Origin: a virus
Direction: 5' to 3' (one strand)
Virus record (IMG/VR): IMGVR_UViG_3300046690_000575
Coordinates: 1 to 41,439 of that record
DNA length: 41,439 nt
Shown here: positions 24,802 to 31,052 of the stretch, piece after piece
How the letters are laid out: each line of letters opens with the position of its first letter
Position numbering within the stretch: the stretch's first letter is position 1
The notes under the pieces: model-generated
Databases searched by the model: none
Told to the model about the DNA's origin: nothing
What the model saw: only the letters and a program-made list of their open reading frames with translations
Program-made: the position numbers and the translations under genes

Positions 24802-24834
24802 GGCCGGGGCGGGGTTCGACTCCCTGCCCCGGCC
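24802..24834 (+). other. tRNA-like acceptor/T-arm minihelix (continuous form)
   Basis: Five bases after the TAG at 24795-24797 lies one uninterrupted hairpin. GCCGGGG with CCCCGGC gives a 7-bp acceptor-like stem (plus one G-C pair outside it). CGGGG with CCCTG gives a 5-bp T-like stem with one G-T pair. The loop is TTCGACT, a canonical T-loop (TTCRA). The stem is followed by C-TTG, as in the two minus-strand elements at 37074 and 37643. There is no D or anticodon arm and no CCA end, so this is not a tRNA gene. Confidence 0.6.
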
Positions 24835-24844
24835 TTGGAGGGGC

Positions 24845-24860
24845 GTGAGGTACGCCTCAC
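24845..24860. promoter_or_regulatory. Inverted repeat upstream of 24881 promoter
   Basis: GTGAGG-TACG-CCTCAC is a perfect 6-bp inverted repeat with a 4-base spacer, 20 bases upstream of a TAGGGT -10 box. It could be a binding site or a hairpin; no protein is assigned. Confidence 0.4.
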
Positions 24861-24880
24861 GGATCAGGCCCCTCCTCTTG

Positions 24881-24976
24881 TAGGGTGCCGCTCGAGAGCG
24901 AACCCGGTCCCCTTGGAGGCTTCGACGACAGGGGGACCGGGTCGCTCCCGTTCTGGGCCTGTCCGGCGGGCCGGAC
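24881..24976 (+). ncRNA. Candidate small structured RNA or structured leader
   Basis: TAGGGT (24881-24886) can serve as a -10 box. Close downstream is a long hairpin: GCG(24898-24900)/CGC(24943-24945) and ACCCGGTCCCC (24902-24912) with GGGGACCGGGT (24932-24942), with one bulged A and a 19-base loop. Then comes GTCCGG-CGGG-CCGGAC (24961-24976), followed by TTCCTCGG. This could be a short RNA of about 85 bases or a structured leader for the gene at 25018, which has no visible ribosome-binding site. No -35 box is evident, so the promoter is uncertain. Confidence 0.45.
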
Positions 24977-25017
24977 TTCCTCGGTTTCCGTCCGCTGGCT
25001 TTGGTCCCCTCTCCGGC

Positions 25018-25218
25018 ATGGCTGAGCTGACCGATGCAGACCGCCTCGTCAACGCTCTCGGTTTTCTCGAGGAGATCCGCGCCACCGGGAAGACGTCGAA
25101 GAGAGAGACGTCTATCGCGATCGCTCACGGCCTCGCCTACGACCCCCACGTGGACGGTCGACTGCGCCTCACCCCGCCGGGGCGGGCAAAGCTAGAGGCG
25201 GCGCAAACTGCCGCCTGA
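25018..25218 (+). CDS. Small possible winged-helix-like protein (66 aa)
   Basis: ATG 25018 opens a helical protein (MAELTDADRLVNALGFLEEIRATGKTSKRETSIAIAHGLAYDP... GRLRLTPPGRAKLEAA). The ending LTPPGRAKLEA resembles the last strand and helix of small winged-helix proteins. No ribosome-binding site is seen. The last 50 bases (25169-25218) overlap, on the opposite strand, the 3' end of the last gene of the leftward operon, and contain a CCCC-GCC-GGGG hairpin. Moderate confidence that it is coding. Confidence 0.5.
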   Translation: MAELTDADRLVNALGFLEEIRATGKTSKRETSIAIAHGLAYDPHVDGRLRLTPPGRAKLEAAQTAA

Positions 25219-25426
25219 GTTCGGTCACGAGTAGGAGCGGCTCGGCGCTGAGGCTCTTGCTGTGGATGCCGAACCAGCGAGTGCCTTTCTCGTCGAGAAG
25301 TTCGATGGTGTAGATCCGGTCGCCCCCGCCGCCCCGGATCGGCTCCGAGTAGCAGTCGAGGAGATCTCCGGGGCCGGCGGCGAGGACTGCCAGCAGCAGC
25401 AGGCGTGTCTCTGCAAGCGTCGTCAC
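25169..25426 (-). CDS. Unknown small protein, last gene of leftward operon (85 aa)
   Basis: GTG at 25426 overlaps the upstream TGA (GTGA). The protein begins with a hydrophobic helix (ETRLLLLAVLAAG) and then a beta-rich part (DRIYTIELLDEKGTRWFGIHSKSLSAEPLLLVTELRRQF). No domain is recognised. Its 3' end overlaps 50 bases of the converging gene at 25018. The same GTGA coupling links most of this operon, and so it is likely expressed. Function unknown. Confidence 0.6.
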   Translation of the reverse strand: MTTLAETRLLLLAVLAAGPGDLLDCYSEPIRGGGGDRIYTIELLDEKGTRWFGIHSKSLSAEPLLLVTELRRQFAPPLALPAPAG

Positions 25427-25638
25427 AGTTCGAGGCCGAACTCGTCCTCTTCAGCGGCGAAGCGGCGAAGGTCGACAAAGTCGGCCATGCAGATTCGCAC
25501 TTCCCGTTTGCGTTTGGAGAGGAGGGGTGAATCAGTGAGCCGGTCGTTGTCGACCACAATGGGGATGTCGGGCAGCGCCCCCTCGAGCGTCTCTCGTCGA
25601 GCGAAACGCTTGATCGTCTCGTAGGTGGTCCGGTTCAC
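25423..25638 (-). CDS. Unknown small protein (71 aa)
   Basis: GTG at 25638 is selected because it overlaps the stop of the membrane-protein gene before it (GTGA). Longer starts in this frame give His/Arg-rich shadow sequence. The protein is charged with two segments (VNRTTYETIKRFARRETLEGALPDIPIVVDNDRL; SKRKREVRICMADFVDLRRFAAEEDEFGLEL). No domain is recognised. Part of the leftward operon with a common promoter near 26843. Confidence 0.6.
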   Translation of the reverse strand: MNRTTYETIKRFARRETLEGALPDIPIVVDNDRLTDSPLLSKRKREVRICMADFVDLRRFAAEEDEFGLEL

Positions 25639-25781
25639 CCCCAGGACTCCCAGCGTCGACCGGCCAGGAAGGCGATGAAGGCGACTCCGAGGATCGTCAC
25701 CCCGAAGCGGACGTCGACGCTGCCCCACTCGACCGCGGTGAAGGCGATCGAGCAGATGATGATGATCGCCAGGCCGTTCAC
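25635..25781 (-). CDS. Small two-helix membrane protein (48 aa)
   Basis: GTG at 25781 overlaps the previous gene's stop and TGA at 25637-25635 overlaps the next start, both as GTGA, which supports a real gene despite its size. Residues 1-18 (VNGLAIIIICSIAFTAVE) and 25-41 (RFGVTILGVAFIAFLAG) are hydrophobic helices, and RRWESWG is the C-terminus. A membrane role such as superinfection exclusion or a regulator of holin is possible. Nothing in the sequence decides this. Confidence 0.6.
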   Translation of the reverse strand: MNGLAIIIICSIAFTAVEWGSVDVRFGVTILGVAFIAFLAGRRWESWG

Positions 25782-26038
25782 TCAACGAGCTCGTGCTCGG
25801 GGTGCTCTCGCACCCACCGCTTGTACTTGTCGATGGTCGCGTGGTCGTGCCAGAGCACTTCGATCGTGACCTGCTCCGGCGGCGCGGTGAGGTCGGTCAG
25901 GGAGAGCTCGTCGGCAACCTCTTTCGAGAAGACGCCCACCCGGAGCGAGTTGACCCTCGCCTCCCCCAGCGACAGTTCCTTCTTCTTGCCGAAGTCGCGG
26001 TTCTGCACCGGAGAGATCGGCTTGACGTGGATTTTCAT
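25778..26038 (-). CDS. Unknown small protein (86 aa)
   Basis: ATG at 26038 overlaps the upstream gene's TGA (ATGA), and its own stop overlaps the next GTG. The protein has a basic N-terminal part (MKIHVKPISPVQNRDFGKKKELSLGEARVNSLRVGVFS), then a segment with conserved-looking aromatic and charged residues (VTIEVLWHDHATIDKYKRWVREHPEHELVE). No family is recognised. Confidence 0.6.
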   Translation of the reverse strand: MKIHVKPISPVQNRDFGKKKELSLGEARVNSLRVGVFSKEVADELSLTDLTAPPEQVTIEVLWHDHATIDKYKRWVREHPEHELVE

Positions 26039-26559
26039 GGTGAGGCTCGGAACGTCGCTACGTACTCGTCGCGGACCATCTCCCAAACGGCGTCGATGCC
26101 TTCGGCGATCAGGACGTCGACGAAGACCTCGGCGCGAAGAGCGCTGCCGTCATACCAGCACTCGCCGGTCGGGGTGTAGGCGCAGTCGTCGCGGTGGTGC
26201 ATGTTGTCGACCTCCTCGGGCTCTCCTTCGAGCCACGCCGGTCGAGTGGCCGAGTGGTAGCCGATGTCGACACCGTTGGGGGTGGTGAGGAACGGCGACG
26301 GCGGCCGGTCGCCCCACTCGGCGGCGACGTGCGGCAGATGCCAGCCGGTGAAGATCAGCAGTGTCGTCGCGCCCTCCTTGCCCTTCAGGATCAGCTTCAA
26401 CTCGCAGCCGTGGATGCCGTAGTTCTGGGGGACGTCGCGGCCGTCGTAGGCGGTCTGGAACTCGAGCTGGCGCTCGAAGCCCTCCCACTCCTCAGATGGC
26501 GCGATCGTCAACGTCGCGATCGTCGGCGGGTAGGTCTTCCGTTGCTCGGTAGTGGTCAC
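26035..26559 (-). CDS. Unknown 174-aa protein
   Basis: GTG at 26559 overlaps the upstream TGA (GTGA); the longer start gives an Arg/His-rich shadow. The sequence is mixed alpha/beta (ATLTIAPSEEWEGFERQLEFQTAYDGRDVPQNYGIHGCELKLILKGKEGATTLLIFTGWHLPHV... TPNGVDIGYHSATRPAWLEGEPEEVDNMHHRDDCAYTPTGECWYDGSALRAEVFVDVLIAEGIDAVWEMV). It contains several His/Cys in the middle (HHRDDCAYTPTGEC), a possible metal site. I have no family name for it. It is the largest gene of this operon. Confidence 0.65.
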   Translation of the reverse strand: MTTTEQRKTYPPTIATLTIAPSEEWEGFERQLEFQTAYDGRDVPQNYGIHGCELKLILKGKEGATTLLIFTGWHLPHVAAEWGDRPPSPFLTTPNGVDIGYHSATRPAWLEGEPEEVDNMHHRDDCAYTPTGECWYDGSALRAEVFVDVLIAEGIDAVWEMVRDEYVATFRASP

Positions 26560-26834
26560 GGTTTCTTCTCCTCGTCGAATCGGCAGATGGTGAAGCGGGC
26601 GCCGCCACTCTTCGGTTCGACGCGCATCCCGTCGTCGGTGAGGAGGGCGATGCCCTTGGTGCGGAGATCTTCGATAGCGAGCCTGGCCTCGTGCTCGTTC
26701 GCCGCGGTGGCGGCGATGAACATTTCGGTCGCGTAACGCTTGCCGGTTTGGCGGCCGCCAATCACTCGAGGGCCGCCCTCCCAGAACCGTCGCTGCTCCG
26801 GCGTCATGCGGAAGTTGATCCCTGGGACCTCCAC
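26556..26834 (-). CDS. First gene of leftward operon, possibly leaderless (92 aa)
   Basis: GTG at 26834 lies about 9 bases after a minus-strand TAGGGT -10 box (26848-26843), so the mRNA could start at the GTG itself without a leader, as is common in actinobacteria; ATG at 26807 is an alternative. The product (NFRMTPEQRRFWEGGPRVIGGRQTGKRYATEMFIAATAANEHEARLAIEDLRTKGIALLTDDGMRVEPKSGGARFTICRFDEE) has no recognised domain. The six genes that follow down to 25169 overlap by 4 bases each. A regulator role is possible but not shown. Confidence 0.6.
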   Translation of the reverse strand: MEVPGINFRMTPEQRRFWEGGPRVIGGRQTGKRYATEMFIAATAANEHEARLAIEDLRTKGIALLTDDGMRVEPKSGGARFTICRFDEEKKP

Positions 26835-26842
26835 AGCGGGGC

Positions 26843-26874
26843 ACCCTAGCAAATACGTGTACACATGGTAGGCT
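26843..26874. promoter_or_regulatory. Divergent promoters sharing a GTGTACAC operator
   Basis: Minus-strand -10 TAGGGT (26848-26843) and plus-strand -10 TAGGCT (26869-26874) face away from one palindrome, GTGTACAC (26857-26864). The extended 12-mer ACGTGTACACAT is exactly the reverse complement of the copy at 39313-39324. One site can thus act on both the leftward operon and the recombinase gene. The -35 boxes are weak, which would suit regulated promoters. Confidence 0.6.
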
Positions 26875-26920
26875 GCTCCGATCCCGGCGTCAGGAACCGG
26901 GGCTACCGAAGGAGATCCAG

Positions 26921-27523
26921 ATGTTGAGTCGACCCGACCTCGTAACCCCCTGGGCGAATCGAGAGGAACTGCGCAAGCTGCTTCTCGCCGCCCGCGACAA
27001 CCACCCCCGCGACTTTCTGCTCGTCGCCCTCCTCGGCCTCAACGGCCTGCGTGTCTCTGAGGCGGTCAAGGCCGATGCTGGGGACCTCGGCAGCTCCGGT
27101 GGCCACCGCACCCTCCACGTCGTGCGCAAGGGCAGCAAGCGCGGTGTCGTGCCCCTGGCGCCGGTCGTCTGCGGCGCGATCGACGAGTTCCTCGCAGGAC
27201 GCGAGGAGGGGCCGCTCTTGCCGCGTCTCCACGCCTCCGGGGCGGTGCTAGAGCCCTGGGTCGGGATCTCCCGTCAGACGGCCTGGGATCGCGTCAAGGC
27301 CCTAGCTGACTGGATCGGCGTCAACCCCGACCTCTCGCCCCACTCCCTGCGGCGCAGCTTCGTCACTCTCGCCTTGCAGGACGGGGCGCCGCTGCATCAG
27401 GTGCAGCTCGCGGTCGGCCACGCCTCGCCGACGACGACGATGATCTACATGAAGGACGCGGGTGGCCTCGAGCACAACCCGACCTTCAACCTAGCTGACT
27501 CTCTACTTCGAGTGGAGGGTTAG
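26921..27523 (+). CDS. Minimal tyrosine recombinase (catalytic domain only)
   Basis: ATG 26921 follows AAGGAGATCCAG. The 200-aa product has the complete catalytic set: R44 (NGLRVSEA), a lysine in the beta-hairpin (RKGSKRG, K70 or K73), H141 and R144 (HSLRRSF), H167 (GHASP) and Y176 (IYMKDA). The N-terminal core-binding (SAM-like) domain found in XerC/D and phage integrases is absent, and the conserved part starts at the first residues. It may integrate the genome, resolve dimers or invert DNA. A phage attachment site is not visible near it. Confidence 0.85.
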   Translation: MLSRPDLVTPWANREELRKLLLAARDNHPRDFLLVALLGLNGLRVSEAVKADAGDLGSSGGHRTLHVVRKGSKRGVVPLAPVVCGAIDEFLAGREEGPLLPRLHASGAVLEPWVGISRQTAWDRVKALADWIGVNPDLSPHSLRRSFVTLALQDGAPLHQVQLAVGHASPTTTMIYMKDAGGLEHNPTFNLADSLLRVEG

Positions 27524-27525
27524 GT

Positions 27526-27768
27526 ATGGCGATTCCAAACGGCGAGACGATCAACTGCCGGAGCCGAAAGTCGGCAGGCTGCCACCACGGCAAGCCCACC
27601 GCGGAAACGTCAATGGACCCCGAAGGCGACGGGATGCAGGAAGACGGCACCTGGGACGGCGAGACGGTGCTCTGCGACCCCTGCTACATCGCCGAGGGGA
27701 TGCCGACCAACAACGCAAACCCCGGCCTCATAGCCGGTGGCAAGGGCACGCCGGGGCGGCCACGGTGA
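27526..27768 (+). CDS. Small Cys/His protein (80 aa)
   Basis: ATG 27526 lies two bases after the recombinase stop, behind GAGGGTTAGGT. It contains C11, C19 and a CDPC pair with nearby His (CRSRKSAGCHHGK; VLCDPCY), compatible with a zinc knuckle. The C-terminus is GGKGTPGRPR. Its stop overlaps the next GTG. No family is recognised. It belongs to the recombinase unit. Confidence 0.6.
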   Translation: MAIPNGETINCRSRKSAGCHHGKPTAETSMDPEGDGMQEDGTWDGETVLCDPCYIAEGMPTNNANPGLIAGGKGTPGRPR

Positions 27769-27926
27769 GCAGCCTTTCCTACCTCGAAGCGGCCAGGCGC
27801 TACTTGGAAGCGGCGCCCGAGCCGCTGAAGGAAATGCGCCGGATCGTGACTGGTTTGGTCGTCGAAGACGCGGCGAGCAAAGAGGCTGGGGAAACGCCGA
27901 GATTGAGAAAGGAATTTGGGGCATGA
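27765..27926 (+). CDS. Unknown small helical protein (53 aa)
   Basis: GTG 27765 overlaps the previous TGA and TGA 27924-27926 overlaps the next ATG (ATGA). The protein is helical (SLSYLEAARRYLEAAPEPLKEMRRIVTGLVVEDAASKEAGETPRLRKEFGA). Coupled overlaps on both sides are the main evidence that it is a gene. Function unknown. Confidence 0.5.
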   Translation: MSSLSYLEAARRYLEAAPEPLKEMRRIVTGLVVEDAASKEAGETPRLRKEFGA

Positions 27927-28024
27927 AGCTCGACGTCTCGCAACCGATCTGGCCGATTGCCGCGATCCCGGCCGCGATCCTCGGCGTGCTCTGGCTCGTC
28001 GAAGTGGTCGAAGGCTTGCTGTGA
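27923..28024 (+). CDS. Tiny one-helix membrane protein (33 aa)
   Basis: ATG 27923 overlaps the previous stop, and TGA overlaps the next GTG (GTGA). The product MKLDVSQPIWPIAAIPAAILGVLWLVEVVEGLL is one hydrophobic helix with a short charged end. Size and coupling are typical of small phage membrane peptides that modulate host functions. The function is unknown. Confidence 0.5.
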   Translation: MKLDVSQPIWPIAAIPAAILGVLWLVEVVEGLL

Positions 28025-28191
28025 GCCCGCGCCCCTTCGACTGGAAACGCGACTGCCCCGAGGACGTTGCTCGAGCGTTCCGGCCGGTCGCCGGCAAGGG
28101 CCGGGGCAAGGAGCTCTCGACCGAAGCGGTTGAAGAAGCTCGTCGCAAAATGCGAGGTCGCGGATTGACGTCGCGGGGGCAGCCAGCGTAG
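28021..28191 (+). CDS. Small basic protein (56 aa)
   Basis: GTG 28021 overlaps the upstream TGA. The product VSPRPFDWKRDCPEDVARAFRPVAGKGRGKELSTEAVEEARRKMRGRGLTSRGQPA is basic and helical near its end. Its 3' end carries the promoter at 28165 inside the coding sequence. Function unknown; last gene of the recombinase unit before the terminator at 28229. Confidence 0.5.
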   Translation: MSPRPFDWKRDCPEDVARAFRPVAGKGRGKELSTEAVEEARRKMRGRGLTSRGQPA

Positions 28192-28194
28192 GGT
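28165..28194 (+). promoter_or_regulatory. Strong promoter for replication unit
   Basis: TTGACG (28165-28170), an 18-base spacer, and TAGGGT (28189-28194) form the best match to an actinobacterial housekeeping promoter in the window. The start would be near 28201. The first downstream hairpin (28229-28256) has a terminator shape, so attenuation is possible before the gene at 28325. Confidence 0.7.
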
Positions 28195-28228
28195 CGGCCT
28201 CGCCTCACAGCCTCTCCCTGCTAGTCGC

Positions 28229-28263
28229 AAAGGGTCGTCCTCCGGGGCGGCCCTTTGTCGTTC
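28229..28263 (+). terminator. Terminator/attenuator hairpin, third copy of family
   Basis: AAAGGGTCGTC (28229-28239) pairs with GGCGGCCCTTT (28246-28256) over 11 bp including two G-T pairs, with a 6-base loop, followed by GTCGTTCC. It closes the recombinase unit, but it also lies about 30 bases downstream of the promoter at 28165, where it could attenuate the replication transcript. Confidence 0.7.
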
Positions 28264-28324
28264 CGTCCGACCGGCCGACCATCTTCCCCGCCGTGATTCA
28301 GGGTCACAGACTGCGAGGAGATCG

Positions 28325-29140
28325 GTGAGCGATACGGCGCCGAGGAAGGCCGTCCGCTTCGCCGACGACGTCACCCAGCAGGGCTTCACGCAGATCCCCA
28401 ACGCGATCCTCCGCGACTCGGCCCTCTCGGCCGGCGCCCGCCTCACCTACGGGCTCCTCAGCTCCTTCGCTTGGCAGAGCGACGAGTGTTTCGTCGGGCA
28501 GAAGAAGCTTGGCGAGCTGGCCGGCGTCGGTGATCGTCAGATCCGCAACTACCTCACCGAACTCGAGAGCGCGGGCCTGCTCGAGATCACACAGCAGGGC
28601 CTCCACAAGCCGAACCTCTACACCCTCTTTAGTGCCGATCCTGACCGGGCCTGTAGTTCCGGTCCAGACCGGGCCTCTAGTTCCGACGAAGAAGACGCAG
28701 GTGAAAAAGACTCAACAAACCCCCTTCCCCCTACCAGCCCTTCCGTCAAATCGAAGACGACCCAAGAAATCGAGAACGCTTGGGCAACGTACGTAGTGAA
28801 AATGAATCCCCGCGGGCGCGGCCGCGAGTTGCAACCCGACGATCGCAAGATCCTCCGCGCCGTGCTCAAGGTCGCCGACCTCGAGGAGGTCGAGCGGGCG
28901 ATCGTCGAGTGCGAGGCCAGCGACTTCCACATGAAGCGGGAGAAGCACAAAAACCGACCGGGCGGCAAGTACAACTCGCTCGGCAAGATCTTCAAGCCGC
29001 GGCCGACCAAAGGTGAGACGTGGCGATCGCGGATCGAATGGTGGCTCGATCGCGCCGACGAACGCTCGAGCGATTCGACCCCGGCCTTCGACGTCAATGC
29101 CGAGGCGAAGCGAATCCGCGAAGAGCAGGAGAGCGACTAG
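28325..29140 (+). CDS. Winged-helix replication-type protein (271 aa)
   Basis: GTG 28325 follows GCGAGGAGATCG. The N-terminal half is a winged-helix domain (about 20-100: FTQIPNAILRDSALSAGARLTYGLLSSFAWQSDECFVGQKKLGELAGVGDRQIRNYLTELESAGLLEIT), of the type seen in phage replication initiators and DnaD-like proteins. A Ser/Asp/Pro-rich linker (about 105-135) leads to a charged C-terminal half. It overlaps the helicase gene by one base (TAGTG). By position it should open origin DNA or load the helicase. Origin binding is inferred. Confidence 0.7.
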   Translation: MSDTAPRKAVRFADDVTQQGFTQIPNAILRDSALSAGARLTYGLLSSFAWQSDECFVGQKKLGELAGVGDRQIRNYLTELESAGLLEITQQGLHKPNLYTLFSADPDRACSSGPDRASSSDEEDAGEKDSTNPLPPTSPSVKSKTTQEIENAWATYVVKMNPRGRGRELQPDDRKILRAVLKVADLEEVERAIVECEASDFHMKREKHKNRPGGKYNSLGKIFKPRPTKGETWRSRIEWWLDRADERSSDSTPAFDVNAEAKRIREEQESD

Positions 29141-30510
29141 TGGGGCACGTCACCCTCGAGCCGGCGACGTCTGACGTCCCGCCGCAGAACATCGAAGCCG
29201 AGGAGTCGGTGCTCGGGGCGATGATGGTCTCCGATCCCGCGCTCAAGAAGGTGCGCGCCGAGTCGGGCCTGACCGGCAAGCACTTCTACCTCGACAAACA
29301 CCGCGAAATCTTCGACGCGATCGTCAAGGTGGCCGAACGGACGGGCACCGCCGACGAGCTCCTCGTCGGCAATGAGCTTCCGACCCTCAAGCACTACGTC
29401 TCCGAGTTGGCGGCGAAGGTGCCGGCGGCAGGCAACGCGCCTCACTACGCCGAGGTCGTCCTCACCGCGGCCAACTACCGGGCGAAGCTGGCGGGCGCGC
29501 AGACGATCCTCGAGGGGGTCCGCGAGCGCCACGACGAGGAGACGTCGGCGCGGTTGATTCGCGAGGGGATCGCGCTCGCCACGGCTGATTTCACCATCGA
29601 CTCCGAACGGACGTCGGGGCAGGAAATTCTCGAGGAGATCTTCGACACCTTCGACCGCGATACCGAGGGCGAGGTAATGGAGCTGCCCTGGGTGGAGCTC
29701 AACGAGTGTGTGATGGGCGGCTACCGGCGTAAGCAGATGTCGGTCTTCGCTGGCTGGGAAAACATGGGCAAGAGCTTCGGCCTCGATCAGATGCTCGGCG
29801 GCTTCGACGAGCAGGGCTTCAAATGCGCGATCTTCGCTACCGAGATGGCCCGCGAGGAGAGGGCGGCCAGGTGGTTGACGGCGAAGACGGCGGTGCCACT
29901 TGAACGTATTCTGCGCAACCAACTTGAGCCGAAACACATGGCCAAGTTGCTCAAGGCCGCCAACACATTCGGACGTCTTCCCTTCGACTATTTCGAGTGC
30001 TACGACTGGTCGGCCGACCGGATCTGCGAGCGGATCATCTACGGGGGTTACGACGTCGTCGCCGTCGACCCCGTTACCGAAATCCCCGGCTTCGAGAAAG
30101 CCGAGACCGCCGCGGCGATCACGCGCCGCTTCAAGCAGATCGCTTCCCGCGCCAACTGTCACGTGATCCTCGTCGCGCACTTGAACCGGGGGCGAGTGAA
30201 AGACCCGAAGGGTGTGCTGCCGCGGCCGCTCAACGTCGACCTCAAGGGCTCCGGCACCCTCGCCCAGGCGGCCAACGCTGTGCTCTTCCTGCACCGCGAC
30301 CAGGACGGGGATGCCAACGTTCTACCGACCGGGCAGATCTACTTTGGGAAGGTCCGCAACGGCTTCAAGAAGTCGATCCCCGTTGCCCAGAACAGCCGCA
30401 CCCTCGATTTCTTTTGGCTCCCGCCCGATCCGGTCCACGAGCAATCTGAGCTCGACGTCGGCCCGACCGCAGAGCCACCGCCAGGTCACGACCAACGGAG
30501 GGACGACTGA
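29140..30510 (+). CDS. dnaB: DnaB-type replicative helicase
   Basis: GTG 29140 overlaps the upstream TAG. The N-terminal domain has the DnaB hallmark PPQNIEAEESVLGAMM (14-29). The motor carries Walker A GWENMGKS (205-212), Walker B VVAVD (306-310), the sensor VILVAHLNRG (342-351, H347) and an arginine-finger region GSGTLAQAANAVLFLHRD (370-387). At 456 aa it is of normal length. It unwinds the fork during phage replication. The C-terminal 30 residues are Pro/Glu/Asp-rich and disordered. Its stop overlaps the next ATG. Confidence 0.92.
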   Translation: MGHVTLEPATSDVPPQNIEAEESVLGAMMVSDPALKKVRAESGLTGKHFYLDKHREIFDAIVKVAERTGTADELLVGNELPTLKHYVSELAAKVPAAGNAPHYAEVVLTAANYRAKLAGAQTILEGVRERHDEETSARLIREGIALATADFTIDSERTSGQEILEEIFDTFDRDTEGEVMELPWVELNECVMGGYRRKQMSVFAGWENMGKSFGLDQMLGGFDEQGFKCAIFATEMAREERAARWLTAKTAVPLERILRNQLEPKHMAKLLKAANTFGRLPFDYFECYDWSADRICERIIYGGYDVVAVDPVTEIPGFEKAETAAAITRRFKQIASRANCHVILVAHLNRGRVKDPKGVLPRPLNVDLKGSGTLAQAANAVLFLHRDQDGDANVLPTGQIYFGKVRNGFKKSIPVAQNSRTLDFFWLPPDPVHEQSELDVGPTAEPPPGHDQRRDD

Positions 30511-31052
30511 TGCTCGAGAAGTCCGACGCCCAGCGCAAACGGGAAGCCTCGAGGGAGAACCCCCCGAAGCGCAAACGGAGGTCGCCGATCACCCTGATCC
30601 CAGGGAGCGGCAAGCCCTTCTCGAGGAAGCGCCGTGTGGTGATCGACGACACGCCGCCGGCCTCTGACGATCCGGCTCGCCTCCTCAAGGCCACGCCGCA
30701 CGGCACCGACTACCCGGCGATCCGCAAGTCCTTCGACGAGGAAGGGGTGCCGCGCGAGCAGCTCGACGCCGGCACCGTCGCCGAGGCAGCCGAGGAGAGC
30801 GGCTATACGTCTTCGCCGAGCTCGGCCCTTCCTGGCGAGCCCGAGGCGGTCCCGAAAGAGGCGCAGGACGAGATCACCCGCCGGGCTCGAGAGAAAAAGG
30901 AGCGCGTGGTGATGTCCCCCCTCTACGCGATCGACAAGGATCTCGAAAAGCTCGAAGAGACCGGCCGGTACAAGCAGGGCAAGGTCCGCTTTATCCGCAA
31001 GCTGCTCAACCAGCTCGGCGAGGATGCGATGCGATCGGCGGTCGACGAGTGA
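30510..31052 (+). CDS. Unknown basic protein in replication unit (180 aa)
   Basis: ATG 30510 overlaps the helicase stop (TGATG). The N-terminal 45 residues are very basic (SDAQRKREASRENPPKRKRRSPITLIPGSGKPFSRKRRVVIDDT). The rest is acidic/helical with a C-terminal helix-rich segment (DEITRRAREKKERVVMSPLYAIDKDLEKLEETGRYKQGKVRFIRKLLNQLGEDAMRSAV). Its stop overlaps the next GTG. I do not recognise the family; helicase loader or DNA-binding factor are possibilities without evidence. Confidence 0.6.
   Translation: MLEKSDAQRKREASRENPPKRKRRSPITLIPGSGKPFSRKRRVVIDDTPPASDDPARLLKATPHGTDYPAIRKSFDEEGVPREQLDAGTVAEAAEESGYTSSPSSALPGEPEAVPKEAQDEITRRAREKKERVVMSPLYAIDKDLEKLEETGRYKQGKVRFIRKLLNQLGEDAMRSAVDE

Noticed and set aside
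24802-24834. Simple terminator after the Acb2-like gene
   Set aside because: The hairpin is strong, but no T-run follows and the loop is an exact T-loop, so a plain terminator does not explain the sequence as well.
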